Assembly (NCBI GenBank): GCA_007844125.1
Contig: CM017563.1
Location: 24,552,394 to 24,616,393, forward strand
DNA length: 64,000 nt
Direction of reading: 5' to 3'
DNA from: Sinonovacula constricta
Taxonomy: Eukaryota > Mollusca > Bivalvia > Cardiida > Solecurtidae
In this document: piece by piece, positions 44,501 to 55,072 of the stretch
How positions within the stretch are numbered: the first letter of the stretch is position 1
Layout: the number at the start of each line of letters is the position of its first letter
Made by a program: the position numbers and the translations under genes
The notes under the pieces: model-generated
Database searches by the model: none
What the model saw: only the letters and a program-made list of their open reading frames with translations
Told to the model about the DNA's origin: nothing

Positions 44501-47500
44501 CAGTGGTAAGTTATTGTTATTGCATTTGGTAACTGTCGGATACCACCTTAAAGCCTGTTTTTCTTAAAAGTTCCTTTTAAATGGTTTTTGCTCCATCATT
44601 GTCCAGAGTAATGTTACTAATACAAAAAAAAATATTCTATTTGCTGTTTTACAAAATTTGATATCTAGATGTTCAGTGATGACAAAGATATCCATGGAAT
44701 GCCTACCATTAAATGCTACTCAGAGATGTGTGCCATAAATGTTTGGAAAGCAAGATTGGCCGGAAAATCGTTATGAAACCTTCTTTAGTGGCAAAACGTT
44801 GATTCAGCATATTTTTATCTTATTTAAGAATATAAACAAATTGTGAAAAATATTCATTGTTGTTTTTTTTGTTCGTTTTTTCCATAAAAATGACTAACTG
44901 TTATGAATTTATTGTATGTAGGAAGTTACTGTCATATCTGTATGTCAAAACACGAAGTCACTTGCATTAAAAGAGGCCTGACCATATTTCAGAAGTTTTT
45001 ACTTTTTTCTTGTTCAATTTTTTTACATAATTAGATAAACCAGATAGTTCAAAATCATTTGTAAACATGCATGAAAATTGTTAGTTGTGTCAACCATGCA
45101 CTGTAGAACTGATGTTTAATAAAAAAAAAAAAAAGGTTGAATAATTATTTTAACCAATCAGAAAGCAGGAATTTAATTACCCCTTAAAACATGCTCACAA
45201 GTATGGAAGAGAATCTTAAATGCAACCTCCAGTATGCAAAGTATATATGGATCTGAGCAAGTTGAGACTTGAGAAAAAAATTCTGCATATCCATAATAAT
45301 GAGAACACAAGTTATACATATTTAAATCTTCATTACAAAAACTAAAAAAAACTTGTCTAAACGTAATATCATTAGTATTCTTAGTAAGTTATAAATTTTT
45401 AAACTGTTTATTTACAAACCATTTTACATTTTTAAACCGTTTAATATATTCACCTATTTTCTATTGCAGTTCACTTTATCTTAACCTGATAGATTTTGGT
45501 ATTTTTCTATATTTTACTAACATCATTTAGTTACTACCTGATTATTTGCTATTCACATCAAACTTTTTTGTATTCGGTGCTGTATGATCTGTTAAGTGTC
45601 GGTGTGCCGTAAAACCCAAATAAATAAATGTTATATCAATTAACATAAGGATTTATATAAAGAGGTACAGAAACTTGACTGATAACACATTGGTAAATAT
45701 ATTGCAGTTTGTTAATGAAAACAGTTTGATGCAAACTGGCTTGCACATGTAAGCACATTTTTCCTCCCTGGGTCTCATAGCTCACTAGAACGGGAAGGTC
45801 ATCCCTGTAGGTGTTCATGTGACCGGAGTTTGACTGTACATTTAGCATGTTTCCAGTTGTAAGTAGTAGCTAAATATGTTTTATTTCAGTAGAAAGACTT
45901 AACCTGGTGTACAGGTGTATTTTGCAATTTATTGCAGTTTATTCTAGCAAAATTAAGGCCACTCTAAACATTATTTATGATGTTTCTGGAAAGTATGTTT
46001 TAGCTTTTTACGTTGCAATGACTTTCCATTTTCTCAATAGTTTGCTTTAATATTCTTAATAAAATTATGTTTTCTTTTCCGTACAGAACCTGACTGTGAT
46101 TGTAGACAATGATGATGCAGAGTGCTTCATCATGCCGCTGGACCGAGTTCACATGAATCCCCCAACGACACTTGCAGACCTTATTAGGAAACATGCTGTG
46201 AGTGGCAGAGTTTAATTAACATTATTTAAGATTTACAGTAAACTGACTACAGTTATGATTCTTGGGCTTTCTTTAAGCTTACCTTGGTATAAGTTGATTT
46301 TTGATTTTGATCTTCCAAAAATGTGGCCACCAAGGGCGTGGCCATGTTCAGGATATGGCTATATAGGAAAACTTAAACAATCTTGTCAGAATTTATATGA
46401 GCAAGAGCCTTTGATTGGAATACATGTTCCTTAAGTGGCCTTTATCAAGAGTGTTCAAATGATTTTTATCTGTTAAAGTCTGTAAATAGCATGGCTGCCT
46501 CTTGCATGGCCATAGTCCATATTGGGCTATATAGGAAAACTTAAATAATCTTGTCAGAAACTAGAAGAGCTAGAGCCTTGATATTTAGTATAACTGTTCC
46601 TTAGGTGCTCTCTATAAACAGAATTTTGATTCATTAAAACACATTGTTGCAAGAGGCATGGCCATTTTTATATATGGCTATGTACTAAACAAATAAAACT
46701 GATTGTCCTAATGTTGCTTGTGTACATGAAATACATGTTTTTGGTCTGTTTCCACATTTCCCATATTACTAGTTCACTATTTCTACATTTGTTTTTTTGG
46801 TCATATTGGCAAAGTCTAAGTTTGATTGTCTAAGTTAAGATTTTGCGAGAAAAAATGACTTGGTGTGACAATGTTGGTATTTTAACATGCATGTTAAAGT
46901 TTGGTAGGTGTGACAATGTTGGTATTTTAACATGCATGTTAAAGTTTGGTAGAATACATTTTAGCTTCATTCATAGTGTCTGTTACTGACGTCCTGTAAC
47001 ACAGCTCCACTTTGTCAGTAATTCACAAGCACTGAAGCTAAATATTATAGCCTCACTTAGTGCTGTAGTGACAGAGATTGCCAGGGTGATTGACAATTTT
47101 ACTTAACTGTTGTGAAAGTTATTATAAATTAATTTGTGTAACAAACTAATTTTGCTGGCTGACAAAGCACAAATTTGTCCGGTTTAGGCAAATTATGACA
47201 ATCAGCTGGGAGCTGAGTGGTGAGGAATGGAGCTGTATAATCAGGATCAGGAGCTCATGATCTGGAGCTGAGTGGTGAGGAATGGAGCTGTATGATTGTG
47301 ATCAGAAGCTCATGATCTGGAACTGGGTGATGAGGAATGGAGCTGTATGATCATGATCAGGAGCTCATGATCTGGAGCTGAGTGGTGAGGAATGGAGCTG
47401 TATGATCATGATCAGGAGCTCATGATCTGAAGCTGAGTGGTGAGGAATGGAGCTGTATGATCATGATCAGGAGCTCATGATCTGGAGCTGAGTGGTGAGG

Positions 47501-50500
47501 AATGGAGCTGTATGATGGTGATCAGAAGCTCATGATCTGGAGCTGAGTGATGAGGAATGGAGCTGTATGATCGTGATCAGGAGCTCATGATCTGGAGCTG
47601 AGTGGTGAGGAATGGAGCTGTATGATCGTGATCAGGAGCTCATGATCTGGAGCTGAGTGGTGAGGAATGGAGCTGTATGATCGTGATCAGAAGCTCATGA
47701 TCTGGAGCTGAGTGATGAGGAATGGAGCTGTATGATCATGATCAGGAGCTCATGATCTGAAGCTGAGTGGTGAGGAATGGAGCTGTATGATCGTGATCAG
47801 GAGCTCATGATCTGAAGCTGAGTGGTGAGGAATGGAGCTGTATGATCGTGATCAGGAGCTCATGATCTGGAGCTGAGTGGTGAGGAATGGAGCTGTATGA
47901 TTGGGATCAGGAGCTCATGATCTGGAGCTGAGTGGTGAGGAATGGAGCTGTATGATTGTGTCCGGGAGTTCATGATCTGGAGCTGAGTGGTGAGGAATGG
48001 AGCTGTATGATCATGATCAGGAGCTCATGATCTGGAGCTGAGTGATGAGAAATGGAGCTGTATGATCGTGATCAGGAGCTCATGATCTGGAGCTGAGTGG
48101 TGAGGAATGGGGCTGTATGATCATGATCAGAAGCTCATGATCTGGAGCCGTGTGATGAGGAATGAAGCTGTATGATCATGATCAGAAGCTCCTGATCTGG
48201 AGCTGAGTGGTGAGGAATGGAGCTGTATGATCATGATCAGAAGCTCATGATCTGGAGCTGAGTGATGAGGAATGAAGCTGTATGATCATGATCAGAAGCT
48301 CCTGATCTGGAGCTGAGTGGTGAGGAATGAAGCTGTATGATCATGATCAGAAGCTCCTGATCTGGAGCCGTGTGATGAGGAATGAAGCTGTATGATCATG
48401 ATCAGAAGCTCATGATCTGGAGCCGTGTGATGAGGAATGAAGCTGTATGATCGTGATCAGGAGCTCATGATCTGGAGCTGAGTGGTGAGGAATGGAGCTG
48501 TATGATCGTGATCAGAAGCTCATGATCTGGAGCTGAGTGATGAGGAATGGAGCTGTATGATCATGATCAGGAGCTCATGATCTGAAGCTGAGTGGTGAGG
48601 AATGGAGCTGTATGATCGTGATCAGGAGCTCATGATCTGAAGCTGAGTGGTGAGGAATGGAGCTGTATAATCATGATCAGGAGCTCATGATCTGGAGCTG
48701 AGTGGTGAGGATTGGAGCTGTATGATCGTGATCAGGAGCTCATGATCTGGAGCTGAGTGATGAGAAATGGAGCTGTATGATCGTGATCAGGAGCTCATGA
48801 TCTGGAGCTGAGTGGTGAGGAATGGGGCTGTATGATCATGATCAGAAGCTCATGATCTGGAGCCGTGTGATGAGGAATGAAGCTGTATGATCATGATCAG
48901 AAGCTCCTGATCTGGAGCTGAGTGGTGAGGAATGGAGCTGTATGATCATGATCAGAAGCTCATGATCTGGAGCTGAGTGATGAGGAATGGAGCTGTATGA
49001 TCGTGATCAGGAGCTCATGATCTGGAGCTGAGTGGTGAGGAATGGAGCTGTATGATCGTGATCAGGAGTTCATGATCTGGAGCTGAGTGATGAGGATTGG
49101 AGCTGTATAATCGTGATCAGGAGCTCATGATCTGGAGCTGAGTGGTGAGGAATGGAGCTGTATAATCGTGATCAGGAGCTCATGATCTGGAGCTGAGTGG
49201 TGAGGAATGGAGCTGTATGATCGTGATCAGCAGCTCATGATCTGGAGCTGAGTGGTGAGGAATGGAGCTGTATAATCAGGATCAGGAGCTCATGATCTGG
49301 AGCTAAGTGATGAGGAATGGAGCTGTATAATCAGGATCAGGAGCTCATGATCTGGAGCTGAGTGATGAGGAATGGAGCTGTATAATCAGGATCAGGAGCT
49401 CATGATCTGGAGCTGAGTGATGAGGAATGGAGCTGTATGATCGTGTCCGGGAGTTCATGTTCTGGAGCTGTGTGATGAGGAATGGAGCTGTATGATCGTG
49501 ATCAGCAGCTCATGATCTGGAGCTGTGTGATGAGGAGTGGAGCTGTATGATCATGATCAGGAGTTCATGATCTGGAGCTGTGTGATGAGGAATGGAGCTG
49601 TATGATCGTGATCAGGAGCTCATGATCTGAAGCTGAGTGGTGAGGAATGGAGCTGTATGATTGGGATCGGGAGCTGTATGATCAGAATCGGGAGCTGTCT
49701 GATCTGGATCGGGAGCTGTCTGATCAGGAACTGTCTGATCAGGATCGGGAGCTGTCTGATCAGGATTGGGAGCTGTCTGATCAGGATTGGGAGCTGTCTG
49801 ATCAGGATCGGGAGCTGTCTGATCAGGATTGGGAGCTGTCTGATCAGGAACTGTCTGATCAAGATGAGAGCTGTCTGATCAGGATCGGGAGCTGTCTCAG
49901 GATCAGGAGCTGTCTGATCAGAGTCGGGAGCTGTCTGATCAGGATGAGAGCTGTCTGATCAGGATGGGAGCTGTCTGATCAGAATGAGTGCTGTCTGATC
50001 AGAATCTGGAGCTGTCTCAGGATCAGGAGCTGTCTAATCAGGATGAGAGCTGTCTGATCAGGATCGGGAGCTGTCTCAGGATCAAGAGATGTCTGATCAG
50101 GATGAGAGCTGTCTGATCAGGATCAAGAGATGTCTGATCAGGATGAGAGCTGTCTGATCAGGATCAGGAGCTGTCTGGCCAGGATGAGAGCTGTCTGATC
50201 AGGATCTTCACTTATTGCTGTTTTGACATTTACTAGAACATTTTCTAACCTTGTGTAAGAATGTGAAGAAAGTACAAAAAATTAAATATGTGTTATTAAC
50301 AGCTGTAATATGAGAAGGGCATTTTGTTAAGTGTTTGTGTATTTATATTTTACTTAGTATATGAGTGTATTATTTGGACTATACTTCTGTTTCCTAGTCT
50401 GGCTACTACATCCCCAAAGTGGAGGTAGTGCGACACCAGTACCGCGTTGTAGAGCCCCCAATACAAGATATGACCTTTGCTGGGCGTGCCATCGAAATCG

Positions 50501-51124
50501 AGTGTCTAGGATATAAGTCTTACATGCTTGTCAAGAAAGAGGACAAAGACAGTAAGTACTTCATTCTTACTAATATTATCACGTGGTTCAGAAATGATAG
50601 CCTGCTATGTGAATAGAAAGTATGTGAATATAAAGGCAGTAAAATTAACTCAATTGTAAATTACATGGTAAGTAGTTCCTTAGGTTTTGCTTGGCTGTTA
50701 GTCATAAAAAGACCATAAGTAATTCACTGATTATTTTGTTGTTTTAAACATCACAGGATGCCAAATTTAAGTTTTAGGGATTTTGTTACTTTGTCAGTTT
50801 TTCAAGATTGAATTTATCAGATTAATTAAATATCCCTTTGATGTATTTCAAAACTCTGCAGTCCCTTACCACATTTCTCCTAGTTGGTTAAAAGAGAAAG
50901 ATGTCTTATATTGTATCTGTGTGGTAGTGGTTTTACCAAGACAGGGAAACAGCTTTCTCAACCAATAGTCATTGTTTGTCACATAAATGGTCGATTTCAT
51001 GTCAGAAGAGTGTATTTACAGGGTGGCTTTTAATGTGTTGTCTGTTGCATTTACAGGAGGTCACTCCAAGACATACGGCTACACTAACATGGAGGTGGTG
51101 GTGAAGGAACGTATCTACAAATGA
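32470..51124 (+). CDS. ITM2: ITM2/BRICHOS-family type II membrane protein (6 exons, 272 aa)
   Basis: Exons 32470-32541, 38527-38691, 40312-40560, 46087-46197, 50398-50551 and 51057-51124 join in frame to 272 codons; human ITM2B has 266. Residues 1-48 are a cytosolic tail with a VVPVDYV motif. Residues 49-73 are the membrane anchor. A linker carries FWCG (Cys91, at the family's dimerising position). The BRICHOS domain has CFIMPLD (Cys175) and IEIEC (Cys235), a pair spaced as in ITM2B, plus PPTTLADLI and SGYYIP blocks. Family members are Golgi/plasma-membrane proteins whose BRICHOS domain acts as a chaperone and is shed by proteases. The C-terminus ends ERIYK without the furin-type KR site and the later two Cys of vertebrate ITM2B. 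The start ATG is the first and gives the family's N-terminal layout. Confidence 0.95.
32542..35530 (+). other. ITM2 intron 1, left half
   Basis: AT-rich with no gene. A short AACTGTCAGATACCACC string at 33304-33320 is probably a relict right end of the TTAA-element family. Confidence 0.5.
35537..35990 (+). repeat. About 168-bp tandem repeat, 2.7 copies
   Basis: Three successive copies start at about 35537, 35703 and 35869. Shared strings are CACTAAGTGGGGCACCCAGC, TAAAAGGGGAACTTTTCT and GGAGCCATATCACATACAT. The last copy is partial. Confidence 0.9.
36213..36432 (+). mobile_element. SINE-like element with tRNA-like A box (family C)
   Basis: CCATGGCATAGTGGTAGAGTC resembles a Pol III A box. A body with GTCTGGGGCCTGGGGTC follows and the 3' end is A/C-rich (AACAAAACAAACAA). 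No clear B box or target duplication is seen. Confidence 0.45.
36591..37495. mobile_element. CAGGG-terminal transposon, 905 bp, 6-bp target duplication
   Basis: The terminal inverted repeat is CAGGGCACT / AGTGCCCTG. TTAAAC flanks it directly on both sides (36585-36590, 37496-37501). Near 36930-37245 it holds a broken frame with [10 protein letters not shown] and a Ser/Asp-rich stretch, resembling the N-terminus of hAT-like proteins, with stops. Subterminal TTCCCCT motifs at both ends are shared in style with the element at 37652. Confidence 0.85.
37652..38055. mobile_element. CAGGG-terminal MITE, 404 bp
   Basis: The ends CAAGGCTTTTTTTC and GAAAAAAAGCCCTG are a 14-bp inverted repeat with one mismatch. 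AGTGG flanks both sides (37647-37651, 38056-38060). GCCGATATTCGGTCATGTTC and repeated ATTCCCAAT motifs parallel the element at 36591. A 41-bp unit (AGCTAATCAGGCATCAGTTG...) is duplicated in tandem at 37826-37907, and an A20 tract lies at about 37754. Confidence 0.8.
38238..38315 (-). mobile_element. tRNA-like sequence (SINE head or tRNA pseudogene)
   Basis: On the minus strand there is an A box (TGGCTGAGTGGTAAGAGC) and a B box (GCTGGTTCGAGGCCC), followed by a T run from the A21 tract at 38207-38227. The acceptor stem does not pair well, so it is more likely a tRNA-derived relic than a working tRNA. Confidence 0.6.
38527..38691 (+). CDS. ITM2: ITM2 exon 2: cytosolic VVPVDY motif and membrane anchor
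   Basis: The 165-bp phase 0-0 exon lies between gtacag and gtcagt. It encodes [16 protein letters not shown] then a 25-residue hydrophobic segment ([20 protein letters not shown]...) and RYMAHR. Positive residues before the anchor fit type II topology. Confidence 0.96.
39283..39487. mobile_element. CAGGG-terminal MITE, 205 bp, 6-bp target duplication
   Basis: The inverted ends are CAGGGTTGTCA / TGACAACCCTG (11 bp, perfect). CTTACC flanks both sides (39277-39282, 39488-39493). The GC-rich interior has GAGGCGGTCAAATCGGCCGCC. Confidence 0.9.
39950..40150. repeat. Fragment of the TTAA-element family
   Basis: GTTTATGCAGAAATTATGCC and TTTGGTAGAAACCAACTGTTG match the right third of the element at 44059 (about 44430-44547). 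The left part and termini are gone. Confidence 0.6.
40312..40560 (+). CDS. ITM2: ITM2 exon 3: linker
   Basis: The 249-bp phase 0-0 exon lies between ttctag and gtaatt. It encodes [20 protein letters not shown] then an acidic linker ([20 protein letters not shown]) and IIHNFQK. The Cys of FWCG and the HNF block are family features. Confidence 0.95.
40609..40918 (+). mobile_element. Family A SINE, near full length
   Basis: The head (GACCTGGTAGCTTAATCAGTAG), B box (GGTTCGATTCG), body and (AAAC)n tail are all present. It begins 48 bp after the exon 3 donor. Target duplication is unclear, at best CAAAAC on both sides. Confidence 0.88.
42135..42190 (+). repeat. 18-bp minisatellite, three copies
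   Basis: GTAGGGGTGGTAGGTGTT is repeated with small changes. Confidence 0.85.
42897..43369. mobile_element. hAT-like MITE, 473 bp, 8-bp target duplication
   Basis: The ends are CAGGGCT / AGCCCTG. CATGTTAT (42889-42896) and CATGTTAA (43370-43377) match at 7 of 8. AATTCCAATT motifs are dense at both ends, a characteristic subterminal repeat. There is no coding frame. Confidence 0.85.
44059..44547. mobile_element. TTAA-flanked MITE, full length, 489 bp
   Basis: The left end AGGTTGTATCCGACAGTTTGG and right end (RC GGTGGTATCCGACAGTT) are inverted repeats. TTAA stands at 44055-44058 and 44548-44551. This fits piggyBac- or Kolobok-like non-autonomous elements. It is the best-preserved copy in the window. 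Confidence 0.9.
45565..45630 (+). mobile_element. SINE/LINE 3'-end fragment
   Basis: The tail TGTTAAGTGTCGGTGTGCCG then AAACCC and (AAAT)n is identical in layout to the inverse copy at 2852-2905. Confidence 0.5.
46087..46197 (+). CDS. ITM2: ITM2 exon 4: BRICHOS first half
   Basis: The 111-bp phase 0-0 exon lies between gtacag and gtgagt. It encodes [20 protein letters not shown] then [14 protein letters not shown]. Cys175 is the first BRICHOS Cys and NLT is a glycosylation sequon. Confidence 0.95.
46310..46700 (+). repeat. Degenerate tandem repeat, about 170-bp unit, three copies
   Basis: GGCNTGGCCAT, ATATGGCTATATAGGAAAAC and AATCTTGTCAGAA recur in order three times, the last copy partial. 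Confidence 0.75.
46858..46950 (+). repeat. Two-copy 45-bp tandem repeat with palindrome
   Basis: GTGTGACAATGTTGGTATTT followed by TTAACATGCATGTTAA occurs twice. TTAACATGCATGTTAA is a perfect palindrome. Confidence 0.9.
47200..49655 (+). repeat. 55-bp satellite array, about 45 copies
   Basis: The unit is built from three GGAGCT-led parts: about 21 bp (GGAGCTGTATGATCATGATCA), 14 bp (GGAGCTCATGATCT) and 20 bp (GGAGCTGAGTGGTGAGGAAT). Copies differ mainly at CATGATC/CGTGATC, AGG/GAA and AGTGG/AGTGA sites, and blocks of variants recur in the same order, suggesting unequal exchange. It lies wholly in ITM2 intron 4. Confidence 0.95.
49656..50212 (+). repeat. 21-bp satellite array derived from the 55-bp unit
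   Basis: GGGAGCTGTCTGATCAGGATC repeats about 25 times and equals the first part of the 55-bp unit with TATGATC changed to TCTGATC. Because 21 is a multiple of three, open frames persist on both strands; they are not genes. It ends about 185 bp before ITM2 exon 5. Confidence 0.95.
50398..50551 (+). CDS. ITM2: ITM2 exon 5: BRICHOS second half
   Basis: The 154-bp exon lies between cctag and gtaagt. It encodes [20 protein letters not shown] then [20 protein letters not shown]. Cys235 is the second BRICHOS Cys. Confidence 0.95.
51057..51124 (+). CDS. ITM2: ITM2 exon 6: C-terminus and stop
   Basis: After ttacag, the exon completes a split Arg and encodes [21 protein letters not shown] and TGA. 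There are no Cys and no furin-type dibasic cleavage site. A (GT)n tract follows in the 3' UTR (51250-51285). Confidence 0.93.
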
Positions 51125-51534
51125 GCACCAGTTGGATTGTCCCGATGCATGGGGACCGGCCACACACTGTACATAGACCCAGGGCCTAGCAGCACATACT
51201 CCCCTCTCTTATCGTTAGCATCTCTCCGCACCTCAGCATGCGGCTACTCGGTGTGTGTGTCTGTGTGTGTGTGTATGTGTTTGTGCCTTTTTCAATCTGC
51301 ACAATGTTTAGTAATTATGTGATTTATTAAAAGGATACAGGACATTTTATGATATAATATCGTCCATCTTGGAAAATATAGAACTATAAGACTGTCTTTT
51401 CCAACTTCAAGAGGATCTCCGGCTAATTTCAGTTCCTTTGTGATTGTTCTATTTGATAAATTAAAACTGACCAAGTTTGTGTTTTGATAAAAATGTTGAA
51501 AATGCAGCCAGGTTTTAAAAAGATTCTATGGACT

Positions 51535-51592
51535 AATAAATAAACAATAAAAAATGCTTTAGCATTCATCCGTTTGTGTTTTTGGTTTTTTT
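51535..51592 (+). terminator. ITM2 polyadenylation region
   Basis: AATAAA occurs at 51535-51540 and 51546-51551. A GT/T-rich stretch (TTTGTGTTTTTGGTTTTTTTT) follows at 51574-51593, the usual downstream element. This gives a 3' UTR of about 440 bases. Confidence 0.75.
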
Positions 51593-51959
51593 TCTAATTA
51601 AGTTTATTTAAATACATATTTTGGAGATTTTTCATGTATTTTGGTTGCTTTTTCAGATTAAGCATGTTACTTAATTATTCTCATAAATTTTTTGCACAAT
51701 AAACAGAATTCTGTTTTTTTTTTTATTATACTTATATGCATACATGTTTGTAAATATATATATATTGTAAAACAATATTGTAGCCTGTGATGTGTGTGGA
51801 TGTTTTACATTATTGTTTTTATTTTGCACTATAAAGGGCCCTTTTTGTTATTGTATTGTTCTTCATAATAGACCTGAAATTGAGTAGAATTTTCATCATT
51901 AATAAACAGATTGGATGACATCAAATATAACAATAAATTCCAAAAGTAAAGGAATCGTT

Positions 51960-52250
51960 CATAACATAAAATAGTTAAATACCAGACAAAGGTTAAATAC
52001 CATAATACCGGTTAAATACTGTGCAAATTGTTTTAATACTGGTACCACTCAAAGGTAAAATACCTGCAACAAGTAAACAAACAAAAAACAACTACAAATA
52101 CCAAATTTAAAGGTATCTAATACCACACATAATAGTAAAATACCACACAAAGGTTAAATACCATACACAGTTGTTTCATAGTAACATACCATACATAAGG
52201 TAAAATACAGCCTTTAAGGTAAAATACCAAATATAAAAGTAAATACTACT
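51960..52250 (+). repeat. Degenerate minisatellite with TAAATACC core
   Basis: GGTTAAATACC and GGTAAAATACC recur about ten times with spacing near 20-30 bp, often with an ACACAAA linker. Confidence 0.75.
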
Positions 52251-53284
52251 CATGAGGGAAAAACAACAGCTCACAATGGTGTGTTGTTTTAATTGTAACC
52301 TTTGTCAGCTTGAAGGTTTGCATACCAAGTGTTTTTTACTCTTGGTTTCTTTCCAGAAAAAGTATTTTTTTCCGAAGAAATGTTGGTGTCTCTTTTGTAC
52401 AACATGTTATTTGTACAACGCCTATAAAGCTATTAAACTTTCCAATTATTGCATGTTTTTTTTTTATTCTGCTTCTTTTTTATTTTATTATTAGGTAATA
52501 ATATTAGAAATAATGTAAAAGGATGTTAAATGTATATTTAGGAGTTTAGTAAATCTGTCAAATCACCACATTTTTATTAATAAAAAATATTAAAATATAA
52601 TAATTGATTTTTCATCAACACGCAGACTGTTGTTGTCATGTTCTGGTGATTTTTTTGTGTGTACTGTTTTTAAAAAGTATTTGTTAATGATTTATGCAGA
52701 TTTTTAAAATCCTGTTTTTTTGTATGATTAAGGAAAGAAATTGAAAATGTAAGTTTAAATGAAAACAATGACTGCATGCACAGAAGGCATGAAGTTCAAT
52801 GTAAAGTATGACAACGTACTCTGAGGGCCTTTTATACATTTAATTGTAGTATTATAAAAGCATTCATATAACGTCTGAGTTACTATTTAAAAAACATCTT
52901 CAGGACATGTTTTTTTTTATTTTAAGGAATTGATAGTAATGTTAAAAACAATTCTTTGTGAAAAACACAAGAGCAGATCTTCGTTATAAAACAGTTCAGT
53001 ATTCGGTCAGCGTAATCAAGAAACTTGAAGAATCTGATCAAATAATCAAGAACATCTGGAAAAATAATTTATTGGCTAAAAATGTATTAAACTTTCTTAC
53101 ATTTCTTTCACTTTAATCTTTGTTGTTTTTATTTCGAAACTTTATATAAATGTAATCAATTCTAAAATAAATTTTCATTATATAATTGACTTTTTTCTTC
53201 ATTCCGTTTTACTAGTCATACAGTATCTTAGGATAAAATATTTTTTTCTTAACCTAGAGTACTGAAATTTAACTTAATTATTTG
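52251..53284. other. AT-rich sequence, nothing recognised
   Basis: No gene or element is supported. Open frames (52252-52498) are low-complexity. Confidence 0.5.
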
Positions 53285-53520
53285 CGTTTATAGCTCTCCT
53301 GAGCACAACGTGCTCACGGTGAGTTTTTCTCATACCTCTTTGCCCGTCGTGCGGCATCAACAATTTGCTTGTGAACACACTACAGGCTAAACTATTTATC
53401 CAATCTTCATCAAACTTGGTCAGAATGTTTGTCGACAAGAAATAAGTTCATAATTGGGTCACGTCGGATCAAAAAGTAGGTCACTAGGTCAAATCGTAGA
53501 AAAAAACACAGTGCTTAAAG
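53285..53520 (+). mobile_element. Interspersed repeat fragment common in bivalves
   Basis: CTCCTGAGCACAACGTGCTC, TTTGCTTGTGAACACACTAC and TTCATCAAACTTGGTCAGAA form a block I recall as widely dispersed in molluscan genomes. No termini or class could be assigned from this copy. Confidence 0.5.
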
Positions 53521-54289
53521 CGCTTCCATGAATAAACCGTTAATTGACGCACGCAATGTTTAAAGCAAGTACCATAAGCTCAGATGTTGTGGATATCTTT
53601 TTCTTAAAAACATTGCAAACTAAAACCAGAGTCACATTTTTAGATCTTGTAGCAAATCACATTTACGTTATATAGATGCTGGCATCAGTATAGGGTCAGT
53701 CACCATCGTCTGTTGATGCTGTTATTTCAGAAGTTCTGGTCTCGTTTGCAAAATCTGTTCTCTGTTGAGATTTTGCTTAAGCTCATAATTGTCTCGTATC
53801 GTTAACACCATATTATAATATATCGATACCTTAAATTCGCCAGGTTGTTGATATAAACACAAACTATGTTACAATTATGTCCCTGTAAAAGAAGTGCTCT
53901 AGGAAACCAAAATTTATAGTATATGGTTTTGCAGATGATCATACAGAGAAAAAGGATTTTGCAAGTGGGGTCTGGACTTCACATTTGTCTATGGGATATT
54001 TGCACTTCTTTATATACGACGTCGCCTCCGTGTTTTCTAATAGGCAGCGCCCATGAACGTTTGCAAACGAGGGCAATTGTTTGTTTTTATCATTTTTAGG
54101 CAATTTGCCGAAAATGTGATTTAGAGCGTTTTCAGAAAAAAATATTTTACAGTTCCCTATGGAACAATTCACAACATCAGCGAACATTCATCTTATGATA
54201 TAATCTAGCATTAAACGAATTGGTTGATTAGGTACACAAATAACACTCATTATTTTTTTATTTTTCTGTTATCTATATACTAACCTTAA

Positions 54290-54557
54290 AGTTGGTATCC
54301 GATCTATTGCCTATATGACTACCCGGATGACTATATAACGTGATCTCAAAAGTAAGTAGTCACGTGGTTTTCAACGTTTGAAAATAGCTATCTCTGCAGC
54401 GTGGCACGGAAAGGAAATACGTTTCCAATGACGAATGGTGACAGTTCACACAGATCTAGGGCATCAATAAACATCATTTTGCAGAACCTTTCCAGGAAAC
54501 AATGACATATGTTTACTTAAGAAAAGAAATATTGACCCAAACTGTCGGATACCACCT
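54290..54557. mobile_element. TTAA-flanked MITE, internally deleted, 268 bp
   Basis: TTAA stands at 54286-54289 and 54558-54561. The left end is AGTTGGTATCCGAT and the right end RC AGGTGGTATCCGACAGTTTG. It is about half the length of the 44059 copy. Confidence 0.9.
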
Positions 54558-55072
54558 TTAAGACCCATTTAAAGGTTATCGCGCAAATCATGTATCACAA
54601 TAAATTGTGCTTTATGTACGCATAGTCTTGTCCGCCTTTACGTTAATAATTACGTAAAATTAGATTGGGCTTCTTTTTTCTTTGCAAAAAGCTCCACGAA
54701 CTGAACGGAAACAAGTGCTCAAAAATGAAAAAAAGCACTGAACATTTTTATTTGTTTAACTTAGTGTATTTTGCAATTTAACTCAATTATATGTAAAACT
54801 CCAAAAGCCAATTCAATACATATTTCAGAAGCTCACGGTAGCACGCGTACACAAATGTTTACATGAAAGATTTTCACAACCATTTCCCCCTATTTAATTA
54901 AACAATAGAACAAGTGAATGTGCACTCAACAAAAATCTGCATTTTTACAAATAATATAACCAAATTCATTATACTAAATACATTCTTTCAGCACCTAAAA
55001 CTGCGCCACATACGCATCTGAAAATGATTTAAGTATGAAGTACGGTCCAATATGTCATACAATTACGCTTCA

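Noticed and set aside
49620..49958. Overlapping open frames on both strands with 7-residue repeats
   Set aside because: They are a by-product of a 21-bp satellite whose unit is a multiple of three.
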